Part shown: positions 24,188 through 31,205 of the stretch, piece after piece
Position numbering within the stretch: the first letter of the stretch is position 1
How the letters are laid out: each line of letters starts with the position of its first letter
Assembly: GCA_905233925.1 (NCBI GenBank)
Contig: CAJOFV010000016.1
Location: 17,629 to 51,727, forward strand
DNA length: 34,099 nt
Source of the DNA: Paludibacteraceae bacterium
Lineage (GTDB): Bacteria > Bacteroidota > Bacteroidia > Bacteroidales > Paludibacteraceae
Reading direction: 5' to 3'
Notes under the pieces: model-generated
Told to the model about the DNA's origin: nothing
What the model saw: only the letters and a program-made list of their open reading frames with translations
Databases searched by the model: none
Made by a program: the position numbers and the translations under genes

Positions 24188-25214
24188 TTTGTCGATATTA
24201 AAGAACGTCAACTGCGGTTTGGGGCAAGTGGCGTTGAACTACGGTTATTATTTCCGTGATACGTATGTCCCGCAACCGGACGAACAGATTTGGCTGCTTC
24301 TGCCCAAGAAGTTTGTCGGTGCTTTCGGCGACAAAGTGCAATATATCGTTTCGCGCAAGATATACCGTGTCTTCCCGTGGCTTATCGGCAAGCGTTTTGA
24401 TGTTTGGCACGCCATTCATCAGCTTTCCCGCTACCAACCCTTTGCCAAACACTACATCCTTACCGTTCATGACTTTAACTTTGCCTACGAGAAATCCGGC
24501 GCAAAGGTGGACAAGTATCTTGCCAAAATACAGCACAAAGTCAACCGTGCCGACCTTGTCTGTGCCATTTCCCGCTTCGCAAAAGCCGAAACGGAGCGTT
24601 TCATGCACCTGAACGGCAAACCGGTGCAAGTCGTTTATAACGGCATCGAGCGTATCGATCTCAAGCCCGAGCAACCGGTCTCCGGCGTCAAACAGCCGCA
24701 CTTATTCTCGATTGGTGAAATCAAGGAAAAGAAGAACTTCCATGTGCTGCTGGATATTATGGCGCAACTGCCTGAGTATCAGCTGTATATTGCCGGCAAG
24801 AATGACACACCTTACGCAGACCGCATCCGTGCGGAAATAGCCGCAAAGGGGCTCACGAACGTTCATTTGTCGGGATTGGTTTCAGAGGGAGAAAAGGTCT
24901 GGCTCTACCGCCACTGCACGGCGTTTGTATTCCCCTCGCTGTTTGAGGGCTTCGGTTTGCCGGTTGTCGAGGCGATGTTGTTCCGCAAGCCGGTTATCTG
25001 CTCACACGAGACCTCGCTGATTGAAATCGGTGACCGCCATGTTTCCTTCTTTGCCAAAGGTTATCCTGCCGCCGAATCTGCTGCACTCATCCGCCAAACT
25101 ATCCGTCAGGCGACAGCAGCATCTCTGGACAAAGCGTTCGATTACGCCACATCTTTCTCGTGGGTCAACCACCTTAATACCTACCTCCGCCTGTACCGTT
25201 CCTTTGCCTCGTAA
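24171..25214 (+). CDS. family 4 glycosyltransferase
   Basis: A 347-residue GT-B transferase of family 4. Motifs: VNCGLGQVALNYGYYF near the start, HDFNFAYEKSG, the phosphate-contact region FSIGEIKEKKNFHVLLD, and the donor motif PSLFEGFGLPVVEAM (E-x7-E). It overlaps the ligase-like gene by 17 nt and is the last gene of the plus-strand operon. The next gene is convergent, only 12 nt away. A small TGCC/GGCA hairpin spans the stop, but no T-run follows, so the two operons may read into each other. Confidence 0.9.
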   Translation: MKILIDLSILKNVNCGLGQVALNYGYYFRDTYVPQPDEQIWLLLPKKFVGAFGDKVQYIVSRKIYRVFPWLIGKRFDVWHAIHQLSRYQPFAKHYILTVHDFNFAYEKSGAKVDKYLAKIQHKVNRADLVCAISRFAKAETERFMHLNGKPVQVVYNGIERIDLKPEQPVSGVKQPHLFSIGEIKEKKNFHVLLDIMAQLPEYQLYIAGKNDTPYADRIRAEIAAKGLTNVHLSGLVSEGEKVWLYRHCTAFVFPSLFEGFGLPVVEAMLFRKPVICSHETSLIEIGDRHVSFFAKGYPAAESAALIRQTIRQATAASLDKAFDYATSFSWVNHLNTYLRLYRSFAS

Positions 25215-25226
25215 GGCAGACGGGTA

Positions 25227-26315
25227 CTATTTCAAACCGGCGTACATATTAATCAGGTTTGCCGCCACTTTTTCATCCGTGAAGTTTGCCGCTTGTGCAT
25301 AGCCTTTCTTTATCATGGACTGCTTGAGCGCCGTGTCCGAAAGCACGGCTTGCAGTTGCTGTGCAAGATGCTCGGGGTCTGCAGGATTCGCATATAACGC
25401 TGCGTCGCCGCCGGTTTCCGCAAAGCACGAACCTGTTGAAGTAACCACCGGCACACCGATGCACATGGCCTCCAAAATCGGAATTCCGAATCCCTCGAAG
25501 AATGAGGGATAAGCAAGCAGTGTGGCGGCTTTATAAATTGCCGGAAAGTCTGCAAAGGGTACATTATACAGGCAGTGCAGCCGTACATCCAGTTGTCCGG
25601 CGATGCGTACACATTCATCCGCGTATTTTGTATGTGCCCCGAGTGCAAAAACAGGAACAGACATCCGCGCCGCTGCAACGGCACGGATGAGGTTGGCAAG
25701 GTTCTTGCGCGGCTCGATTGCACCGACAATGAGGATAAACTCCTCCGGCAGATTATAGCGTGCTTTGACACCGGCAAGCGCCTCGTCCGTAACCGGCTGA
25801 CGGAAAATATTGTTACAGCCCTGACAAATAACCTGTACTTTGCGCTCGTCCGCATGGAAGAAGTCTATAATGTCGCATTTGGTCTGCTCGGAAATAGCAA
25901 TAATCCGGTCTGCGTGGTCGCAGGCGTATTGTACTTTGCGCCGGAACAAGTGCCGGTATGTAAGCGAATACAGCTCCGGATAACGCAGAAAGATAGCGTC
26001 ATGCACCGTCACTACCGTACGGACGGGCGGCTTGATGCCACAAGGAATCTCTCCCGACAAGCCGTGGTAGATGTCCACGCCGTCCAGTGAACGCGTGCAG
26101 CCCCAACTGCGCCAAAGCGACGGAAGTGCTCTCCAGATACCTTCCGGCGCAACGGTGGTAGTTTGCGGAAAGGAGTATTTGTCTGTCGGCTTAGCAAAAA
26201 GCAGGTACTCATTCTCCGGCGCATAGGTCGCCATGAGGCGCAACACGTCGCGGCTGTAGTTTCCCAGTCCGCGGTGGTTATGGTACATTCGTTTGGCATC
26301 GTAGGCTATTTTCAT
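25227..26315 (-). CDS. family 4 glycosyltransferase
   Basis: A 362-residue family 4 transferase, probably using a nucleotide sugar to extend an envelope glycan. Motifs: MYHNHRGLGNYSRDVLRLM near the N-terminus, TVHDAIFLRYPELY, ILIVGAIEPRKNLANLI, and PSFFEGFGIPILEAM (E-x7-E). The track start at 26327 gives four extra residues; ATG 26315 overlaps the upstream stop as ATGA, like the other junctions in this operon, and is preferred. It is the last gene of the minus-strand operon and converges on the plus-strand GT4. Confidence 0.9.
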   Translation of the reverse strand: MKIAYDAKRMYHNHRGLGNYSRDVLRLMATYAPENEYLLFAKPTDKYSFPQTTTVAPEGIWRALPSLWRSWGCTRSLDGVDIYHGLSGEIPCGIKPPVRTVVTVHDAIFLRYPELYSLTYRHLFRRKVQYACDHADRIIAISEQTKCDIIDFFHADERKVQVICQGCNNIFRQPVTDEALAGVKARYNLPEEFILIVGAIEPRKNLANLIRAVAAARMSVPVFALGAHTKYADECVRIAGQLDVRLHCLYNVPFADFPAIYKAATLLAYPSFFEGFGIPILEAMCIGVPVVTSTGSCFAETGGDAALYANPADPEHLAQQLQAVLSDTALKQSMIKKGYAQAANFTDEKVAANLINMYAGLK

Positions 26316-28179
26316 GGCTCTGTCCATTTGTTCTGCATCGAGAGCAGGTTGAGATATTGTGTTCGTTTGGCGTAGTTGCGCATGGCGGCAGTACGTTCGG
26401 GTTCGGTTTGCGAGAGGTCTTCCGAAGAGCCGATATGATATAGCTTCTCCAAACCGGTGGTTAGGCTGTAGCAGTAGAAGTACTCGCCGTCGGAACAGCC
26501 GAGGTGTTCGTTGCTGACGAAGACCGAATACGGGCGTTGCTCGTGCAGCACATCCTCCCCAAGGCAGTTGTTCGTGAACGGAATACCGAGCAGACTCAAC
26601 ACCGTCGGATAAATATCCGCTTGCATGGTCGGGTGGCTTATTTCCTGCACAGGAACGCCGCAGCCGAAGATGAAAACAGGTATCGTATTGTACGTCAACA
26701 CCATCTCATAGGGTGACTTGAGCGGTGTGCCGTGGTCTGCCACAAGCACAAAGACGGTGTTTCTCCCCCACTCTGTTTGCTGCGCGGCTTCCACGAATTG
26801 TCTGACGGCGTCATCCGCGTAGGCTATCATACGTTCGTCGTCGATGCTGCCACAGTCTTTGTATTCCTCCGGTACAACGAAGGGCGCGTGGTTGCTCACG
26901 GTCAGGAGCGTTGCGAAGAACGGCTTGCCGGAAGAGCGTTTGCTGAGGGTCTCAACGGCAAAGGAGAACATATAATCATCCTGCACGCCGAAGTTATTCA
27001 CCGCAGCAGACGACGGATAATCATAGAGCGAATAAATGGTCTCAATGTTATTGTCCCGCCAGAAGGAGTTCATATTGTCGTACTGCGGGTGGCTGGTGAT
27101 GAAACACAGGGTCTCGTAGCCGTTCCGCCGCAGCCAGTAGGGCAGTCCCGTGAACCGGCAGGCCTGCTGCCCCATGATTGTGTTGGCGAAGTTCGGCATA
27201 TAGCCGTACATCGACGCCACGATGCCGTTGTTCGTATGAATCCCCGCCGAGAAGCAGTTGCTCCAGTACTGCGCCTTCTGCTGCAGGCTATTGAGATACG
27301 GTGTCAGCGGCTGGTTATTGTAGGAGCGGGTAAGGTTTATTGACGACATGGATTCCATGAGTACGAGAACGACGTTGGGATTCTCAACGCTGACCACCCG
27401 CTCCGGCGTCATCGGGCGGCAGATGTCATCCTGTGTGTATTCGTCGCCGGAGACAAGGAACGCAGGAATCTCGTCGCGCTTGTAGTCCATGCTGTTGATG
27501 ATGCTCACGATTGGGTTTACACCGAGGCGGTTATAGAATGGTTTGTCGCAGAAGTATGCAAAGCTGACCTGCAACGGGAAGCGCTGGAAGCTGCTCCGCA
27601 TGCCGCAGAAGCACAGTCCGGCAAGCAAGACGGTCGAGAGGACACCATACACATACGTCAGCGCCGTAGGGTCGGGTTCGTCTATGCTCCGCTCCTTCGC
27701 AACAGCGAAAACCGCCCACCAGTACAGCATGATGAGCACAAGCGCCACCATGAAGAACAACACATTCCCCTTGTCTTGGAAGATCATGCCTGCCGTTGTA
27801 CCTGCGAAGCCAAACCAGTCTGTAACGGAAATCGTCAGGTGGTTCTCAAAGAAATGGTAGTACCTTGCGTTCGCCACCTCGATAAAGAGCACGAGCGTAT
27901 AAACGATGCCATAGTACCATGCCACGGCGTTGACATAGTGCTTGTACGCGTTCTTGAACCACGCGCAGTGCATGAAGACGAGCATATAAATGCACGTTAC
28001 GAGCAAGGGCAGCGCCGCCGTGTAGCAGGCGACGAGGTTGTCGAACTTGACGCCGATAAGCATGGCGCGTGTCAGCGCAGATTCGTCAGCAGCAACAGCA
28101 CGCGGCACAGACTCATCGCTGCCAGGCAGAGCAGGTGAATCAGCACGATGTATCCTATGGATTTCCAGAAAGTATTCAT
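26312..28179 (-). pseudogene. LtaS-like alkaline-phosphatase-superfamily transferase, N-terminal frameshift
   Basis: This family moves phosphoglycerol, phosphoethanolamine or similar headgroups from lipids onto envelope glycans at the periplasmic face. The long frame contains four or so membrane helices, then the catalytic domain: metal Glu in LVLMESMSS, presumed nucleophile Thr in GIHTNNGIVASM, and VLVADHGTP. The true start is ATG 28179, which overlaps the acyltransferase stop (ATGA) and begins a good first helix (MNTFWKSIGYIVLIHLLCL). That frame hits TGA at 28072-28074 while the main frame continues at LTRAMLIGVKFD. Restoring one base at about 28075-28095 would join them. The track's 654-residue frame replaces the first helix with implausible sequence. 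A real frameshift or an assembly error are both possible. Confidence 0.8.
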
Positions 28180-29057
28180 ATCTTATCGTTTTGGGGGCGT
28201 TGCCACTTCCAGCGGTTATGCGTCCAGAGCCACAGTTCGGGCTGCTCGCGGATGTTCGCTTCGAGGCGGCGAGCAAACTGTTCGGTTATTTCGTTGGGCG
28301 CAGCTGCGGGGGCGTTGTCCGTAATCAAATCCACACGGGCGGTGTAGTGTCCGCGGCGGCTGGAGGTCATGTGTACATAGGTCACCACGTAGTCGAACTT
28401 CTTGGCGATTACCTCGCCGCCGTCCAGGAAGGACGTGTCCTGATTCAGGAAGGTCGTCCAGTAATGCGCATTCCGCGGCGAAGGCTTCTGGTCGGCAATA
28501 AGCCCGAGCGTGAACTTCGCCTGCTGTTTCTTGAGCTGCACGAGGTGGCGAAGAAGAAAATTCTTCTCAATATTGCTGCCTGTTCCGCTGCGTTTCTCGC
28601 GAATAGCGGTCATGGCCTTGTCCGCGGACTTGCTGTTGAGCGGCCGATACACATTGTAATGCTGCATTTCGGGGTTGGTGAAACGGTGCTGCACCTCCGC
28701 CGTCCACTCCCAGTTGCCCAAATGACCGAGCATGAAGATGACGCCGCCTTTCTGCTGCGCCCACTGCTCCACCTTATCGACATTCACCGACTCGAAGTGC
28801 GCCAGCATATCCTCTTCCGTCGCGCGGTACGACCAAATGACCTCGGCAATCAAGTCCACGAAGTGATGATAAAAGCGCTTTTCTATGGCTTTGCGCTCCG
28901 CGTCGGACTTGTCAGGAAAACTCAAACGCAGGTTCTTGCGCACCAGCCGCTTGCGGTAGCCCACCAGGTAATACATCAGCGGGTACGTGAACACGTCGCC
29001 GAGGAAATACAGCACCTTCAGCGGCAAGAGGGATAATATGCTTATCAGACACTTCAT
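28176..29057 (-). CDS. LpxL/HtrB-family lipid A acyltransferase
   Basis: The 293-residue product belongs to the lysophospholipid/lauroyl acyltransferase family, which adds late acyl chains to lipid A at the inner membrane. It has an N-terminal membrane anchor (about 3-28), the catalytic HX4E motif in MLGHLGNWEW, and the partner motif LIADQKPSPRNA. The Bacteroidota-type end in WLWTHNRWKW is typical. The length is normal. Both junctions are ATGA overlaps (29054-29057 and 28176-28179), so it is translationally coupled between two LtaS-like genes. That arrangement suggests that acylation and headgroup transfer act on the same lipid. Confidence 0.93.
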   Translation of the reverse strand: MKCLISILSLLPLKVLYFLGDVFTYPLMYYLVGYRKRLVRKNLRLSFPDKSDAERKAIEKRFYHHFVDLIAEVIWSYRATEEDMLAHFESVNVDKVEQWAQQKGGVIFMLGHLGNWEWTAEVQHRFTNPEMQHYNVYRPLNSKSADKAMTAIREKRSGTGSNIEKNFLLRHLVQLKKQQAKFTLGLIADQKPSPRNAHYWTTFLNQDTSFLDGGEVIAKKFDYVVTYVHMTSSRRGHYTARVDLITDNAPAAAPNEITEQFARRLEANIREQPELWLWTHNRWKWQRPQNDKI

Positions 29058-30847
29058 AGGCTTTCGTAAATGCGTTGCGTGATGGCGTGAGCAATTTTCT
29101 CATTTTCACATTTACTCATTTTCGCATTTATCGGTTTATCCGTAACGGCGTCGATGACGGTGGTGTCGGTCGGGGTGATGTACGTGAACCCGTCCACGAA
29201 ATGATAGTACGCATAGGGTGTGCGGATGGTGTCCGTCAAGTCTTTGGCAAAAGTGAACTGCTCCGCGTCCAGATGCATCTGGTGCAGCAGCGTCGGTACC
29301 CAATCAATTTGCGACCCGAGCGTGGACACTGTCTGTGCTTGCCGGACAGCGCCGCCGGTGAACACCAGCGGAATACGGTAGCGCAGCGGCTCGAAGTTCT
29401 GAATACCGTCGGGGTACGGATAACCGTGGTCTGCGAGCACGACCACCACGGTGTTGTTCCACTCGGGCGAGGTCTTGAGCGTATCAACAAACGCCCCGAG
29501 ACAACTGTCCGTATAAGCTATCGCGTTGAGGTACGGATGCGCAAAGCGGTGACAGTCCACCTCAAACGGCTCGTGCGACGAGAGGGACAGAATCACCGAG
29601 AAGGTCTTGCTTGCGGGAGCGCGTTTTACGATATCTCCGGCAGCGTAGTCAAACAGGATATGGTCGGGCACGCCCCACTTGCTCATACGGTCGGACAGCG
29701 GGAAGTCTCGGTCTGCCACGCGTTGCTCGAAGCCGCCCGTTACGAGGAACGAGCGCATGTTCGTAAAATCCTCGTCGCCGCCGTAATAGAACTTGAGGTC
29801 GTAGTCTTCGGCTTTGAGCACCTGTCCTATTTGGGGGAGCTGCTGCGACTTTGCCGGAACGAGCATCACCGAACCGGATGCCCCGCCCGGGAACGCTGCC
29901 AAAACGGCGACAACGCCTCTGTCCGTACGGTAGGAGTTGGCATATACATTATTGAAAAAGACGCCCTCTTTGGCAAGCCGTTGCAGGTTCGGCATAGCTT
30001 CCCACGCGGTCTTGCAGAAGCTCTCCAGAATAAAGAGCACCACATGCGGCCGTTCCGAAGACAGGAAATATGTTGCCGGTTTTCCGCTGTCCGGACGGAT
30101 GTCGTGCACCAGCGCGGCAGCTTCGTGGGAAGGCATATAACGGTAGCGGGACGAATCAAAGGTATTCTCGCTGAGGGACTCCACGATATTAAAGACCGGA
30201 TTAACCGCCGCGAGGTTCAGCATCCGGTTGTCGGAGTAGTACGCCCGTCCGGTGTTCATGGTCGAAACTGTCACGCTTCCCCGCATTGGGAGGAACAGCA
30301 ACGCCGTCAGCACCAGCAGCACCACCGTGCCTTTCCATCTTTCAACTTTAGACTTTATACTTTCAACTTTAAACTTTAAACTTTTCACTTTCAACCACCA
30401 CCATCCCGCGAACAGGGCGGCGAACAGGACTACGCCGAGACACCACATCCACCACGGCGCACAGGCTAACACTTCTTTGGGGGTCGCGAGGTAGGCAAAG
30501 ACATCCTTGTCCGGATGATAACCCCAGAAGGGGAAACTGCCGTTGTCGCCGATTATGACGCAGAGGGCGACGGCAAGGAACACGGCGGTTACGGCATCTA
30601 TTATTTTGCGAATGACACGCGCGTTTACCCAGCAGCTCACGCAGAGGAGCACACCGATAACGGCAGTCAGATAAGCGGCGACACTTAAATCAAGCGGCAG
30701 TCCGTGCCACGGCACAAGGAACCAGTCCGTCCAGCGTATTTCGCCCAACAGCCGGTGCTGCCACAGCATAAACAGCGGCTTCTGCGCCGCGAAGAACAGC
30801 ACCCAGAACACATAATACCCTATGAAAAACCGTATCCGTCCGCGCAT
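29054..30847 (-). CDS. LtaS-like alkaline-phosphatase-superfamily transferase
   Basis: A 597-residue membrane enzyme of the lipoteichoic acid synthase/sulfatase-like group. In Gram-negative bacteria such proteins usually transfer phosphoglycerol or phosphoethanolamine to glycans. Five membrane helices (to about residue 185) precede the periplasmic domain. That domain has metal Glu in VLFILESFCK, presumed nucleophile Thr in ANSYRTDRGVVAVL, and VVLADHGYPYPDG. Before the last helix sits an unusual Lys-rich stretch, KVKSLKFKVESIKSKV, encoded by an ACTTT-type DNA repeat also found between genes. It is the first gene of the minus-strand operon and its ATG lies only 7 nt after the promoter's -7 box, so the mRNA may be nearly leaderless. 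Confidence 0.9.
   Translation of the reverse strand: MRGRIRFFIGYYVFWVLFFAAQKPLFMLWQHRLLGEIRWTDWFLVPWHGLPLDLSVAAYLTAVIGVLLCVSCWVNARVIRKIIDAVTAVFLAVALCVIIGDNGSFPFWGYHPDKDVFAYLATPKEVLACAPWWMWCLGVVLFAALFAGWWWLKVKSLKFKVESIKSKVERWKGTVVLLVLTALLFLPMRGSVTVSTMNTGRAYYSDNRMLNLAAVNPVFNIVESLSENTFDSSRYRYMPSHEAAALVHDIRPDSGKPATYFLSSERPHVVLFILESFCKTAWEAMPNLQRLAKEGVFFNNVYANSYRTDRGVVAVLAAFPGGASGSVMLVPAKSQQLPQIGQVLKAEDYDLKFYYGGDEDFTNMRSFLVTGGFEQRVADRDFPLSDRMSKWGVPDHILFDYAAGDIVKRAPASKTFSVILSLSSHEPFEVDCHRFAHPYLNAIAYTDSCLGAFVDTLKTSPEWNNTVVVVLADHGYPYPDGIQNFEPLRYRIPLVFTGGAVRQAQTVSTLGSQIDWVPTLLHQMHLDAEQFTFAKDLTDTIRTPYAYYHFVDGFTYITPTDTTVIDAVTDKPINAKMSKCENEKIAHAITQRIYESL
30339..30395. repeat. ACTTT-type repeat inside a coding region
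   Basis: About 57 bp of ACTTTCA/ACTTTAA units lie inside the LtaS-like gene in frame, coding for a run of Lys, Val and Ser in the loop before the fifth helix. The units match the intergenic repeats at 3603-3640 and about 4060-4077. Confidence 0.8.
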
Positions 30848-30854
30848 TTCGCCG

Positions 30855-30886
30855 CAAAGGTACTACTTTTTTTTGATATGTACAAA
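30855..30886 (-). promoter_or_regulatory. Bacteroidota-type promoter of the minus-strand operon
   Basis: Read on the minus strand: TTTG (30886-30883), 20-nt spacer, TACCTTTG (30862-30855). The first codon of the LtaS-like gene starts at 30847, so transcription should begin within a few bases of the ATG. Confidence 0.82.
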
Positions 30887-31153
30887 TTTTTTGATGTTTA
30901 ATGTGTAATTTAGTATTTACAAAGTACGGCGTAAGCACGGTATAAGCACCCTTGACATCTGGGTTACCTTTGTGACACTTTTGAGTCACCTTTGGTCGAC
31001 TTATGGGCGACCTTTGGGTGACCTTTGGGCGACCTTTGGGAAAAACGGGGTGGAAAAGCCTCTCCCCGACCCTCCCCTAAAGGGAAGGGTGAAGGGGAAG
31101 GTTTAACGTTTAACGGGTGAACGGATGAGTAGCACCAAAGGTGCGATGAGTTC
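30887..31153. repeat. gene-free stretch with 11-bp tandem units and a dispersed 8-mer element
   Basis: No gene is seen. Three perfect units of (C/T)GACCTTTGGG lie at 31008-31040, with degenerate copies from about 30970. The segment 31101-31129 is the reverse complement of the 8-mer element near 4028-4066. A GCACC-AAA-GGTGC hairpin lies at 31131-31143. Confidence 0.75.
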
Positions 31154-31186
31154 AAAAAAAGAGCGACAAAATCGCACTTTTTTTTT
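31154..31186 (-). terminator. bidirectional terminator-like hairpin after the outer-membrane barrel gene
   Basis: AAAAAAAGAGCGA / TCGCACTTTTTTT with loop CAAAA and one mismatch. Read on the minus strand it lies about 20 nt after the stop at 31206 and ends in a T-run. Confidence 0.75.
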
Positions 31187-31205
31187 ACTACTCCACCGTG
31201 ATTTT

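Noticed and set aside
28038-29036. 332-residue plus-strand ORF
   Set aside because: Antisense to the LpxL-like acyltransferase, whose motifs and coupled overlaps are clear.
29075-30379. 434-residue plus-strand ORF
   Set aside because: Antisense to the LtaS-like gene, whose catalytic motifs are plain.
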